Below, one piece after another: positions 42,124 to 53,808 of a DNA stretch of 64,000 nucleotides. This DNA is from Datisca glomerata. Taxonomy: Eukaryota; Streptophyta; Magnoliopsida; Cucurbitales; Datiscaceae. The position numbers and the translations under genes are program-made. Below the pieces are notes generated by a model, which saw only the letters and a program-made list of their open reading frames with translations, was not told where the DNA came from and did no database searches. How positions within the stretch are numbered: position 1 is the stretch's first letter; every line of letters starts with the position of its first letter. Location: positions 992,001 through 1,056,000 of the forward strand of contig QANY01007421.1 in the NCBI GenBank assembly GCA_003255025.1. Reading direction: 5' to 3'.

Positions 42124-42699
42124 CAGGGGCGAGGCTAAGAAAGCTATTGAAGGGGGCAAACTTAAGAATGAAAATTACTAAAAAATAGTTTTTCTAGCAT
42201 TTTTTAGTCATATACAAGCAGTTATAACTGTCAATTTTTAGTCATATATAGACAGTTATAACTGTCGGGGAACAAAATTTCACGGTGTAAACCATCGTAT
42301 AGTGCTTGGCCAAAAAACATTATACGCGGTAGAAATTGATGATGTTTTTTGAATGGTTAAAGGAATACAATCGGCTAATAAGTCTAAGGATCCAATTTTT
42401 CATATTAAACTATCTAGTAAAATAAATAAAAAAGTTAATTATAAAACAAAATTCTTTAAAGTAAAAAATTAGCTCTCAAGAAACTTATTTTTAATAATAA
42501 AGAGAGATAAAATGACTATAAAGTTGACAATTCAAAAAAATAAAGAGGGGCAAAACAGTGATAGAACTAATAAGCCAACAAATAAAGATGGGTAAAAACT
42601 GTTAATTTAAATCATTAATTCAACATTAATTATAATTGTGATGATATTTAAAATAAAGGGCGGCAATCGCCCCTTGTTGTGGCAGTGAGCTCGCCCTTG
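42124..42699. mobile_element. Non-autonomous hAT element with 8-bp target duplication
   Basis: The ends are CAGGGGCGAG (42124-42133) and, inverted, CAAGGGCGAG (42690-42699), close to the widespread plant hAT terminus CAGGGGCGGA. The element is flanked by ACAACAAA (42116-42123) and ACAACAAG (42700-42707), an 8-bp duplication with one difference, as hAT elements produce. The 576-bp interior is non-coding and includes two tandem ~31-bp units with CAGTTATAACTGTC (42215-42275). It would depend on a hAT transposase supplied elsewhere. Confidence 0.8.
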
Positions 42700-42884
42700 A
42701 CAACAAGTTTCATAAATATTAAATATAATCATATTTTATGGTCTCACCTCCTAGAAGTATTTTCTTCATATTATACTCGTATACATAATATTTAATGATT
42801 ATTTAACAAAAATTCAAAAGCTCTATAAACACACAATTCTCTCTATCTCCTAAGATATCTCTATATATTTCTCTATCTCTCCCC

Positions 42885-43225
42885 AAATCTCTCTCTCTAT
42901 ATATATATTATTTATATATTATATATGTGCACATATATAGATACATACATATACATATATACACTATATTATATGCGTGTATATATGTGTGTATACATAT
43001 ACATATTATGTATATTTATATGTGCATATATATAGATACATACATATACATATATATACTATATTATATGATGTGTGTGTGTATGTGTGTGTGCGCGCGC
43101 GCGCTATTTATGTCATTTATATCATGTATATATAAAATATCTTGCACATATATAATACATAAATATATATGACATTTATAACAATATAAAATATATAAGT
43201 TATATATAATATAAAACAGATGATT
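42885..43225. repeat. Simple-repeat region: (CT)n, (TA)n, (TG)n(CG)n
   Basis: A run of CT repeats (about 42885-42900) passes into imperfect TA/TATG repeats. At 43071-43104 a tract TGTGTG...GCGCGCGCGC alternates purine and pyrimidine. Open frames here only translate the repeats. Confidence 0.85.
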
Positions 43226-43382
43226 TCAATTAGTGTAGATAAAAAATGTGTTTTGGTGTAATATATATATAAAATATATGTTATGTACAATATATAATAC
43301 GTAATTTTTATGAGTATTTATAATGTGTTCAGTTGTAATGTTACATATACCCGTATATAAAGTCTATATCCACTTATATACA

Positions 43383-43561
43383 CATTTTTTATAGGGGACA
43401 AAACCCCCTGTTTTACCAGGGTTTCTTATACGGTTCCAGAACCCCTATAAATGACCTAAGTTTTTTATAGCGATCTTTACCCCTATAAAAAACCTGGTAT
43501 TTTATAAATTTTTCTGCCCCTATAAGTTTTGTCCCTATAAAAGACTCATTTTTATGGCAGT
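43383..43561. mobile_element. CACTA-like terminal fragment or small foldback element
   Basis: The right edge, read inverted, starts CACTGCCATAAAAATGAG (43561 leftwards), a CACTA-type terminus. ATAGGGG motifs occur in both orientations across the segment, including TTTTATAGGGGACAAAAC near the left edge, as in CACTA subterminal regions. Either a larger element was truncated, or the inverted ATAGGGG blocks define a ~180-bp foldback element. Confidence 0.4.
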
Positions 43562-44217
43562 GGTAGACTGCTATTAAATCCGCTCATGTCAATTTCAATA
43601 CACCTGTATGAAATAACATTTTTTCCTAAAATTAAATGTATTTATATATAAAACAAGTTTTGTAGAAAGCAAAAGTATCAGAATTGAATTCTAAGCACTC
43701 AGCAGCAACAATGAACCAAAACAACATATATCTTACATATGAGTGGCACTAGGGGTGTTAGGCCATATGGAAATTTCACCCAGAATTGTATTGGAGCTAA
43801 CATCTCTAATGCAAAAATACCATGTGAAATAAATCTCGTGAGAAATAATGACATTCATAAATAGTTCTTTCATTGCAAGTTATGCTCACAATGACTTCAA
43901 ATTGTTCACATTGTGGAGCTAATTTCCAAAACTCCCAGTTAGGTTTAATCCATGAATTTTACTGTATAAAGAGAGAGAAGAATTTAGTTTTACTCACCAA
44001 TATTATAATAAAAAAGGGAACATAATTGAGAAGGCTATGCGCATTGCAAATATATTACAGATGTCCCAGAACAAGAAACTTCTGTCCATGATTCCACAAG
44101 GATCACCAGATTCACCACCATCTAATTTCCATCCCTTGAGCGCTAATAAGTAACGAAGAGTCTTTCTAACCGAGGCAATTTAGCAATTTAATATGAGATA
44201 TAAACCTTATAACACAT
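43562..44217. other. Intergenic DNA
   Basis: No gene or repeat recognised up to the LTR start at 44218. Confidence 0.5.
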
Positions 44218-44761
44218 TGTTTCGAGGATGGATTTCAAACAGGATCGGGTCATGAATGGAGAGTCATCTAGTCATCGAAAAAGCCTTGGGAACATGGAGG
44301 TCTAGCATGGAGGAAAGGATGAGCATCCTTAGCGGCCTAGACGATGACAAACGCTGACAAACACACCTCCTTGGAGTTTCCAATGAGAGAGAGAGGGAGA
44401 GAGTGCCCCCAAATGTGTGTACGAAATGTCAATGTATATCCTCCTCTCAATAGGAGTGTTGAGCCTATTTATATAGAAAGTGGGGGTAAGCCCTAATTTT
44501 ATGATGGTCAATCAATGATTTCTAAGTGTATGTGAGGCCAACGTATATGACGATGCCACGTGTCTCTAGGTTCATTCTTAATGAGAGGACGACGCATGTA
44601 AAACTTACTGAGGAGGTCGTGACGGCAGAGCGACACAACAAACCTCATTCTAAACCTACTAAGCTGTACGCCTCCAATTCATTCTCAAGGCGGTATGAGT
44701 CCGTCCAAGTCTTGTCACTTGACTTGACGGTTGTAGGTAAATAATCACAGGGGTCCGATCA
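44218..44761 (-). repeat. Left (3') LTR of non-coding element 1
   Basis: It begins TGTTTCGAGGATGG and ends GGGGTCCGATCA. On the minus strand a TATA box, CTATATAAATAG (+ 44465-44476), is followed by a transcript-start region and CT-rich leader. It is highly similar to the right copy. Short open frames inside are repeat shadows. Confidence 0.75.
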
Positions 44762-45095
44762 TAGCGGGTAAACCTATTGGGTATGTCCTGTATAAACATT
44801 AGCCCCATGTGCAAGTTCAAATGTGTAGCACTTAAACTTGTACATAGTCTCGGTGTGTGTTGTGATCTTAATTGATGAACCACTGAATTGTGAGATGATC
44901 AACTGTGATGACAAATGTTTACTCATTGAATCAATCATATAAGGCTATCTTTGTTGCTGAATCCCCCAGTTGGATGTGATAATGTACCAATCGCTTTCAT
45001 TTAGCCTCCAGTAAGAGTTGCAATAAGTAGTTGGCTAGGTATGTCTCTTTCAATAAAGAATCTGATTGTGCATGCATTCACAAAAGGATGACTAG

Positions 45096-45124
45096 CACAC
45101 ACACGCGCGCGCGCACACACACAC
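45096..45124. repeat. (CA)n(CG)n(CA)n tract
   Basis: 29 bp of strictly alternating purine and pyrimidine with a (CG) core, able in principle to adopt Z-DNA under supercoiling. Confidence 0.8.
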
Positions 45125-45904
45125 TAGCAATGCACAACCTTTAGCTTCAATGAAAGTATGAGTGAGTATACATGATAGTATATGTAGCATATGCATGTTT
45201 ATAATGTGTGTCCAAATATCAAAGTATCATGACAAGTGAATAGAGTCATGCAACATTTTCTACTCACATAATTCTCGTGTATGATAGATACAGCTCACTG
45301 ATGTATTCCTAAGCATTTCAAGAGATAATTCATTAAAATAATGAGCAAACGTACCACCGCTTTCTGATATTGAGATAACTAACCAGGGTGAAGTTCATCA
45401 AGAAATGACTCGACTGCAAATGCACATGCTGGAGTGTCATCCGTAGATGATTCGAGTTGTGAAAGTGCACACATGAGGGACCTACATGATACTGACTAAA
45501 AAGGCGCACACATGTACAAAAATATAATCAAGTTTCCTAAGGAGCCGCGTGCATATTGGACTATCCGTGATGGTCATGCTTAAAGGGTTATATACCCATC
45601 CATACTTCAAATTTTATCATGCATCAGTTCATACTTTGGATTTTCATGAGACATTTCATTCTTTCCTCCTTCAAACCATTATCAAGCATCCCTACTTTGC
45701 ACATACGTCGCTCTTACATACGCCTTTTAACATGAGCATATTCATAATAAATCTCTAAGTTAGATTTAATCCACGAGACAACGGTCATATTCTGTGGTAA
45801 CAAGTGAAATAAGCAGTTAAAACAACTTGTGTATTTCAAAAACGTTATCGTGGCCAAAATTTGTTTTGAAGGGATTTGCAACAGAGGCTAAATTCCACCC
45901 AACT

Positions 45905-46665
45905 ACCTTTGCTGAAATGTATCTATTGCATTTCAAGAACAATATTTACTGAACGTCTGAAATACATCTTGTGGTCCTACTCTGCTGAACATCTTGAACG
46001 CGTTCCAGGAACAAGCTTCTCTGAAACGTCTTAAGTGCATTTTAGGAACAAACCTCATTGAGACATCTTAAATGCGTTCGAGGAACAATTTCTGTTGAAA
46101 CGTCTTAAACGCGTTTTAGGAACAATCTTTGCTAAAACATCTTAAATGCATTCCAGGAACAACTTTCGCTGAAACGTCTTCAAAGGTTTATAGGATCAAT
46201 CTTTGCTGAAATGTCTTAAAGGCGTTCTAGGAACTAACTTCGCTGAAACGTCTTACACACCTTTCAGGAACAAAATTCGCTGAAATGTCTTAAACGCATT
46301 CCAGGAACTAACTTTTACTGAAACGTCTTAAATGCATTACATGAGCCAACTTTGCTAAAACATCTTAAATGCATTTCAGGAGCAATCTTTGTTGAAACAT
46401 CTTCAATGCGTTACATGAGCCAACTTTGCTAAAACGTCTTAAATGCATTCTAGGAGCAATCTTTGTTGAAACATCTTAAATGTGTTCCAAGAACTAACTT
46501 CGCTGAAATGTCTTACACGCATTTTAGACGCATTTTAGGAATAAACTTCACCAAAATGTCTTAAACGCGTTCCAGGAACTAACTTTGCCGAAACGTCTTA
46601 AATGTATTCCAGGAAGCCAACTTTGCTGGAACGTCTTAAATGAGTTCACAGATAACTGACCCGTT
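45905..46665. repeat. 38-40 bp minisatellite in element 1
   Basis: About 19 units containing GCTGAAACGTCTTAAA, then TGC(G)TTCCAGGAAC, with substitutions throughout. Unit length is 38-40 bp with a few shortened units. There are no unique spacers between units. Confidence 0.85.
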
Positions 46666-46736
46666 ATAAGTTTTCGGGTTATTTTGATAAAATAAAAGTC
46701 GAAGTAAAAACTACGATGTTAAATGTCTATCAATTC

Positions 46737-47005
46737 TAAGTCACCCCTCATGACAAGTTTTTCATTTTCTCGAGTGCGCTTAATGGTGATTTTTCCTTTT
46801 CAATGATCCTAAGTTACCTATAATGGGTACACTAAGTAGTGATTTTTCCTCAACAGTCTTAAGTCACCCCTCTTGGTGATTTTATCATCATCTCGAGTGC
46901 ACTTAATGGTGATTTTAACTCAACAGTCCTAAGTCACCCCTCATGGTAATTTTATCGTTACCTTGGGTGCAGTTAGCGATGAATCATTAACCCACCTATT
47001 AAGGT
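46737..47005. repeat. Tandem ~62-bp repeat in element 1
   Basis: Four to five units containing AAGTCACCCCTCATGGTGAT and CGAGTGCACTTAATGGTGA. The array directly follows the 38-40 bp minisatellite. Confidence 0.7.
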
Positions 47006-47559
47006 GATTTTATTGTCACCGAGGCAGCAATTGACTTAGAATACTTTGTTTGAGGAACCAGACATGGTTATTTCCTATTACCATGGGTGAGCAGAACCAA
47101 CATAAAAAATATTTTCACTATGTGGTTTACTGACACACTTAAAGGAGGCCGAAAGCTCTTTTCACAATGATAATATAGTTATAGACGATAAAATTCTCAC
47201 ATAAAACAAGTTCTTATTCTTGTTGTGTCGATTATTGGTCAGAATGAGAATCTTCCAATAAAATAGAAAACTAGTTGTGAGAGAAGATCTTTCAAACATA
47301 AACGATAGCGTAGAATATGTCACATAGAATATGTATATATTGATATCTTCCCCTCTTTTCGAAGCTTAAAGAAATATGTCATTTTCTCTACCATGACTAA
47401 ATTCAATAATGATGTAGAGACTATAAGCCAATATAGAATAACAAATATATATCTAGAATCTGTCATATGCATACTAGAGCTCCCTTTAGACATGATTCAA
47501 ACTCATGTGTCAGAGATCATGAGGCAGTGTAAATAATAAATAATTCCATAAATACTTAC

Positions 47560-47820
47560 AATAATTATGTTGATAAATCCATGAATACCCATGATAGGTC
47601 AGATGATAGATCCAGCATTTCCCTCAATATGAGTCAGATAACAGATAATCAGTTAAGAAACTCGTTTAATAAGTTAATTCATAAATCTCAAATATCTATA
47701 ATAAGTCAATTGATAATTTGGATATCCCCATGATGAGCTCGATAATAAGTCCATAAATCTCTGTGATAAATTAATTAATAAATCTAGAAATCTCCATCAA
47801 TAATAAGTCCATATTGTTTC
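47560..47820. repeat. Degenerate ATAAGTC/AATTGATAA repeats
   Basis: Loose units of about 35-40 bp around GATAAATCCATGAAT and ATAAGTCAATTGATAA. Periodicity is visible but the units are strongly diverged. Confidence 0.45.
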
Positions 47821-48259
47821 CAGGCAAGGAAGAGTATTCGAATGTTTGTCACTAACTTCGAAGACATATACTACACTTTATGGACTGTCAACTTCAAGTA
47901 TGTTTAGTCATAGATCCTGTGAAATTTATCATTATGCCACATAGGCATCACATGGGTGTATTTAGAGGTCACATGTTCAATCTTGGCATATCACTCTCGG
48001 AGAGGTGGATCCATAATCACATTAACCCCCTATTGAAGGCATAACAATCAAGGTTGAACATAACTTTTGATTTGAGCATTGCGTCATTCTAACGATTTGT
48101 GGACTTGATATGTCCATCCATTCTTCAAATAAATAATAAGAACATATATCGTTGTTCTATTATTATAGTGTAAGAATATATAATGTTTTAAGACAGTACA
48201 TCTTAGAGAATTTTCAGACTCTTGAACAAGTCATAGGAGTCCCTAGGACCCCTTTTGTT

Positions 48260-48425
48260 GATAAATGGCGTGGAGACTCCCCACGCCTAGGGATCAGGCG
48301 TGGGGAGTCAGGCGTGGGGAGCTTCCCACGCCTAAGGATGAGGCGTGGGGGATTCCCCACGCCTGACACCAACAGGCGCGCTGGTGTCTTCAGCGGCTTA
48401 GAGCTTGCCCCGAGACGCTGACACC
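48260..48425. repeat. GC-rich palindrome cluster
   Basis: Six copies of GGCGTGGGGA or its complement form three successive near-perfect palindromes at 48267-48287, 48310-48333 and 48341-48364. A further inverted pair (GCTGGTGTC / GACGCTGACACC) follows at 48380-48427. It is a sharp GC island in AT-rich DNA, inside the interior of non-coding element 1 near its 5' side. No coding frame is supported. Confidence 0.75.
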
Positions 48426-49038
48426 AACATCATTAGTGCCTTAAGGAATAGGGCTCTCCCCCTTCCCCTCTTCTACATAAACTGCCAAGATGAGGGGGAG
48501 CTCAATCCCTTTCCTCTCAGTTTTGGCTCTAACAGTACAATATTTTCCTTTTTTTTGCCATTTTTTAGAAACCACCATTTTCTTTGAAAACAAAACAGAA
48601 ATTTTGTGAAGATGAAGATGGATCAAATATTTCCAAACCTTTCAACCATTTTCTTGAATTACATACAGCCAAACTTGTTGCCCTTTTAGAAACCACCCCT
48701 TTCTTCATCATTTTTAAAGATCACTATGTCTATTTTTTTTACTTTCAGCCATGGCAAGAGACCAAGAACGGAATTGAGTTATGGAAATTATTATTATTTT
48801 TTTAACCATCCAAAGCAAAATGAAACCCATGACCGAATACACAAATATACAAGAAACTCATCTTTTCCTTTTGAACATGGATGAAGGAAGTAGTGGAAAC
48901 ATTTAAGTTCCAAAAATTCCTTCTTCTATTTTGGGTTCCAAATTTTCATGAAGAAATCAAAGAAGAAAAATATGCTGATTTTAAGAAATAAACACACTAC
49001 AGACCTTCCTCATGGAGGCTTCTCTTTGACAGACGATC

Positions 49039-49057
49039 TCCCTAGTGGAATCGTCAT
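49039..49057 (-). promoter_or_regulatory. Primer-binding-site candidate of element 1
   Basis: Directly downstream of the 5' LTR on the minus strand lies TGACGATTCCACTAGGGAG (+ 49038-49056). It matches the corresponding position of the element at 53.8 kb at all but two positions. It resembles the tRNA-complementary site TGGCGACTC...GGGGA of plant Tat/Ogre-type elements. I infer its role from position and sharing. Confidence 0.55.
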
Positions 49058-49611
49058 TGTTTCGGGGATGGATTTCGAACTGGATATCGGGTCATTAATG
49101 GAGAGTCGTCTAGTCATCAAAAAAGCCTTGGGAACATGTAGGTCTAGCATGGAGGAAAGGATGAGCATCCATAGCCGCAAAAGACAGTGACAACCAGCAG
49201 CAAACGCACCTCCTTGGGGTTGCCAATGAGAGGGAGAGGGAGAGGGAGAGAGAGCCCCCAAATGTGTGTGTGAAATGTCAATGTATATCCTCCCTTCAAT
49301 AGGAGTGTTGAGCCTCTTTATATAGAAAGTGGAGGGTAAACCCTAATTTTATGATGGCCAATCAACGATTGCCAAGTGTATGTAAGGCCAACGTATAGGA
49401 CGCTGGCACATGTCTCTAGGTTCATCCTCAATGAGAGGATGACACATCTAAAACCTATTGAGGAGGTCGTGACAGCAGAACGACACAACAAACCTCATCC
49501 TAAACCTACCAATTCGTATGCCTCTAATTCATTTCCAATACGGTAAGGGTCTGTCCAAGTCTTGCCACTTGATTTTACGGTTGTAGGTAAATAATCACAG
49601 GGGTCCGATCA
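49058..49611 (-). repeat. Right (5') LTR of non-coding element 1
   Basis: It begins TGTTTCGGGGATGG and ends GGGGTCCGATCA like the left copy. The minus-strand TATA region is at about 49314-49325. It differs from the left copy by an extra GAGGGA repeat near 49228-49250 and scattered substitutions. Confidence 0.75.
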
Positions 49612-50646
49612 GGGCACACATAGTGCAGCTAGTAATTGACCCTAATAGTAAGTGATCAAACACTTAACTAAATCAATTTAATAATGTTTTCTCAAGAATG
49701 AATTTCGTGTGTTTAAGGATAATATTTCAGAAAAAGGAGGCTGAGTTAAACTTAGAGAAAAACGTTGGGTGGAGTCTAAAGTACAACTCATGCTAACAGA
49801 AATGAGGCTACAAAATCTTGGCATCAACTCCATGTAACCAAAAGATCCTTCATAACAAAACACTTGGATTAATAACAAAATACATATTTGATGCTTCTAC
49901 AGAATTTCCTCATAGTTTTGAAGAATCTGATGGTGAAGAAAGCAATTGCATAAACATATCAAGATAATATCAGAAAGAATAAAATGATCAACTCAAACTT
50001 AACAAACAAGATCTAAAATGAAACAAAATGAAGCAGTCTCCAACCACATTCAATCTCACCTTTGCAACTATGGCTCCAGTGCTTGATCCCTTTAAATTTA
50101 CCCTTGAAACATGAAAATGATAGAGGAACTCAAAACATACAACCTTAACCCCCTAAAATCCACCCATTGAATTTGTCAGAGAAGTCGAGCTCCAAGACTT
50201 CGCATTAATCGCTCGAAGTTGAAGCGTTAGATCATTGCGAACCCAGCTTCTGTCCTAAGTCTCCAGACCCATCCAAATATAACTAAAAATGGAACCTTGA
50301 CCTAAATCAGCAAGGATCCTTTGCTCAGAACTCGAATCTACCTAAAATCACATATAAAATCATAAGGTAAAAAATAAAATGTAAAGCAAACTCACATCGG
50401 CAAAACATGTCGACAATTTAACCTACGCAGATCTAGCCACGAGCTCATCACCAAGATGAAGATGCCAATGTAATAGATCGAATGAGATGTTCCTCTAGCT
50501 ACCTTGTCGTCGCTTTGAATGAGGATGCCAATGAGATGCACGATGGTCGCAAGAGAGATGAAGCAAACTGAGAGTTCATAGTCGTACGGGAGAGATTCAA
50601 GCAAACTGAGAGCTTCTGAGAAAGAATGGAAAGGAAACATAAAGAG

Positions 50647-50680
<34 letters not shown>

Positions 50681-50690
50681 CGAAGTAGTT
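49612..50690. other. Unassigned region ending in a (GA)n repeat
   Basis: No gene that I can name. A (GA)n microsatellite lies at about 50645-50685, which on the minus strand would be a CT-rich leader of the kind found before transcribed sequence. The minus frame 50640-50392 has no recognisable motif. Confidence 0.4.
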
Positions 50691-52300
50691 GAAGAAAAGA
50701 GTGAGGGGCGTTTGTTTCCGGATTTTCGCGTGATAAAGTTCATGATAAACTTATTTTTCAGCACTTTCTCATATTTGTTACAAGTATTCTCATTTGTTCT
50801 GGTAAAGTTATTTAAACTAGTAAAATAACAATCCTACATTACTTTCCTTACCACTTTCCCATAAAAATCAATTTTCCAAAATAACTTTCTCATCTTACAA
50901 CACATCTACACATTTTTCAAAATAACTTTTACTTTCTCAAATCCACATAAAAATACCATTATTAGTTTCAATTATTCCTACTTGATTTTGATATTTTATT
51001 TTCTACAAGACCAAAGCCTCAAAAAGTGTCATAAAATATCTCGATCCTGGTGGAACCGAAACGGTCCTAATACTGAATTTTGAGTTTTTTCTGTCCCTTC
51101 TGACTCGCCCTCCAACTCGTTTTGGGGTCATCTCGTGAGATTAAGATATGCACGTTAATTGGAATGAATAAAATAAAATATTAAGTTTCAATTAGTGATA
51201 GATAAACTCTTCATATATACAAAATATAAAATCTAAATAATTAGAATACATGTTAATAATATAAAAAATAAATTAAAACTAGTTTCTTCCCTAAAATAAA
51301 TATTATTCATAAACTATCAATATATAAAAAATATTAAATTTATAAAAGAGAATATAATTGGATTGTTTATTACGTTTCATTTTTTGTGTGGAGGACCGAA
51401 CCCGTAGGAGAAACCACGAATGGGGGTTCCTTCAATATTTATATTCAGTTTTAGGTTGTATTTAACCCAATATAAAAAATATACATCATTGTTCTATTTT
51501 GTTTCTGTGGCAGAACTAAAATATTTTGCTCGTTCCTGCCGGAGCGAAAGGATATTGATAACAATGGTATACATATCTACTAAAGAAAAGTACATGTAAT
51601 GAGAAAACTATTATGTATTATTAAATATTTTTATATATTAATATAAATGACGGTTATTTATATCATATTTATTTTTATATATAAAAGAGGAAAATTGTAT
51701 GATAATTAATTTACGATATCAGAGAAAAATTAATCAAACTAGATTTTTAAGTAATTGCTAATAGAGAATCTGTATAGAATTTTGTTATGTAATTTTGAAT
51801 AATTTGTCACTGAATTTATTTATACGGTGTAAGTAAGAAAATTATTTTAGTTTTTGGCGTAGCAAGAGAAAAATAGTTGATTTAATTTTATTGATGGGTT
51901 AATAGAATAGTTAATTAATTAGTGCGTAAACTAATGTGTGTGTGTATAAGACATAATGTATATTAGAATCTATAAAAATCACTGACAACAAATTAAAGGT
52001 TGATAAAAAAAAGAAACTATAAATAATAAATAGTTTTATTATTTTAATATAATTTATATAACTTTCTCAACAATTTTATCAAATTTTCTCACACAACTTT
52101 ATCCAAGTATCATACATGCCAAACAAGGGAGTCATATTTTTCTTAAATAATTTTTTTCACTTAACCATACGCTACCAAACATGATAATCTTAATATTTTA
52201 TCATCTAACTTTACCACTTAAACTTTTTCAGTAATTTAACTTTTCTAACATTCTTACTTAACCCGTATTAAATGGCCCGGGAAAGGTACAACCCTTGTTT
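50691..52300. other. AT-rich DNA with a weak inverted repeat
   Basis: Very AT-rich and non-coding. A stretch at 50708-50760 (TTTGTTTCC..., GATAAAGTT) is loosely matched in inverted orientation at about 52080-52145. That would fit an old foldback or MITE-like element, but the match is poor. Confidence 0.35.
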
Positions 52301-52975
52301 AATTTACAAGTGAATTTCATTTAAAATGAATTTCAATGCATTTAGCAATAGTTTTTGAGGAGGACACCTTGGAGTTGGCGCCCAATATTTTTCTCCTTTT
52401 TTCAATGTTTTCTATTGGACTCTTTGCATGACTCATACAGTTGAAAGCTATAAAAGGCTAAATTGTTGTAGTGACATGTATATACCGAGAGAGGGAGAGA
52501 GAGAGAAAGAGTTTGTGGAGAGAGATAAATAGAGGGAGATATTTTGGGAGAGGGAGATGCGTAATGGTTATAACTATAGAGAAAAAATAGAAATGATTAT
52601 ACAATTAAATTAAAATAATTAAAGGGTGAATTAGTAACTATCTAAATAGGAAAAATTATTAAATTTAATGAAATTTGTTAGATTAATTATATCTTTTTTA
52701 GAAAAGTGTTATATTTAATGTTTTTAAAAAGCGGTGGACAAAATTAATTTTAAAATTTTAAAATTGTTTAAAAGTATCATTTCTATCATGAAATTCACAC
52801 ATGCGAAGCTCATCGAATAAAGAAAGTCCAGTACCAGTTTGCCACAAAACTGAAGGGAATCAAAGCAACTTAATGGCCCCCATATGTTATGTAGTCCAAT
52901 GGAAAACCTCCTGCCTAGAGAAAGGCTCGTTAAGCCGAGCTTGAGAAAGAAAAGAGAGAGAGAGAGAGAGCCCCA
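52301..52975. other. Intergenic DNA with GA microsatellites
   Basis: (GA)-rich tracts at about 52487-52520 and 52948-52972. No gene seen. Confidence 0.5.
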
Positions 52976-53002
52976 AGCCGGCAAACTTTAAGACGACAAG
53001 AG

Positions 53003-53305
53003 ATGGTCCAAATTGAATTATACGAAGGCGATTCCATTGCAGAGAAAGAAAAGGAAGAAGAAGGCAATAGAGAGAAGCCATTGACGATCAAGACCAGAGA
53101 GACTAGGGACAAAGCAAGAAACCCATTGGCTGGGAAAAAGGAGGTGGCACATTTAAGAGGACGATTCTCCATAAAAGGAAAAGAATTACCTGTGAAGGAG
53201 GAAGCTCCATCCAAAAAGGGGAAGATCACCCAGTACCACTACAGTCAGCCAATTAAAGTGCTCACAAGAGTGGGACATCAACACACAGTTCAGAAAATAA
53301 GCTGA
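53003..53305 (+). CDS. Unrecognised charged 100-aa open frame
   Basis: An ATG-initiated frame of 100 codons with a highly charged, lysine- and glutamate-rich product and no predicted membrane part. I do not recognise it. It lies just upstream of the TATA box of non-coding LTR element 2, so it may be fortuitous sequence in an LTR U3 region or the tail of an older element. Expression is doubtful. Confidence 0.15.
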   Translation: MVQIELYEGDSIAEKEKEEEGNREKPLTIKTRETRDKARNPLAGKKEVAHLRGRFSIKGKELPVKEEAPSKKGKITQYHYSQPIKVLTRVGHQHTVQKIS

Positions 53306-53354
53306 CGAAAGAGGACCACGTAGAGTCCCTTTGCACCAAAATTATGAGGAAAAC

Positions 53355-53369
53355 GCCTATAAAAGGGGA
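53355..53369 (+). promoter_or_regulatory. LTR TATA box of element 2
   Basis: CCTATAAAAGGGG is a consensus plant TATA box. It lies about 430 bp before the LTR end, which fits transcription starting inside the LTR. Confidence 0.55.
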
Positions 53370-53494
53370 AGATGCGCGAGGAAAAGGGCAAGAGTCTAGA
53401 GGCAAGCAAAATCCTTCATTGAAGCAATCTTCAAAGCTTCCATGCAAAAGAGGACCTCAAACTTAGCTTTGACGCTGAATCCATCTTTCTTACT

Positions 53495-53786
53495 CAAAGT
53501 TTGACATTTTCTCTGTAATACACATGCTCACTCAATATAAAAATCCATTGGTCAGTATCACTTTAAATTATTTTCTTCTTTTATGCTTTGTTTTTCTTCA
53601 TTTCCCATTTGTCTTACATTTGAGAGTCATGGAAAGGATAATGATGTTTGAGCAATTGTCCAACATTCCAACCATCTAGGCTTGATTCTTGATATTTCTC
53701 ATTGAACCTTTTTGGGTTTTGACACGAATATAGAGCCAATTAGCCCATCTCCGTATTCACCCTATTTTTAAAGAAACACCCTAATA
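53495..53786 (+). repeat. Left LTR (R-U5 part) of element 2
   Basis: It is matched by 56790-57075. It ends AAACACCCTAATA, where the right copy has AAACACCCCAACG. The left limit is only the limit of similarity. Confidence 0.6.
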
Positions 53787-53788
53787 TT

Positions 53789-53808
53789 TTGACGACTCTA
53801 CTAGGGAG
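53789..53808 (+). promoter_or_regulatory. Primer-binding-site candidate of element 2
   Basis: TGACGACTCTACTAGGGAG begins two bases after the LTR end. It differs at two positions from the site of element 1 on the other strand at 49.0 kb. Position and sharing are the evidence for a common tRNA primer. Confidence 0.55.

Larger units (their letters stand above)
44218..49611 (-). mobile_element. Non-coding LTR retrotransposon 1 (LARD-like), minus strand
   Basis: Two direct repeats of 544 and 554 bp (44218-44761 and 49058-49611) bound 4.3 kb without any retroelement reading frame. Each starts TG and ends CA. On the minus strand each carries a TATA box. The primer-site candidate lies just inside the right repeat, so that repeat is the 5' LTR. 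The interior is filled with tandem repeats. Elements with LTRs but no coding capacity are moved by proteins of others. Flanking pentamers (CACAT, GGGCA) do not match, so no target duplication is visible. Confidence 0.7.

Noticed and set aside
42927..43172. 81-codon open frame rich in Y, I and H
   Set aside because: It is the translation of TA/TATG simple repeats.
44329..44883. Open frames at the left LTR of element 1
   Set aside because: The region is an LTR found in two copies; the corresponding frames are not conserved in the second copy.
45905..46665. Regular 38-40 bp repeats resembling a CRISPR array
   Set aside because: The whole unit repeats, spacers are absent, and the array lies inside an LTR element.
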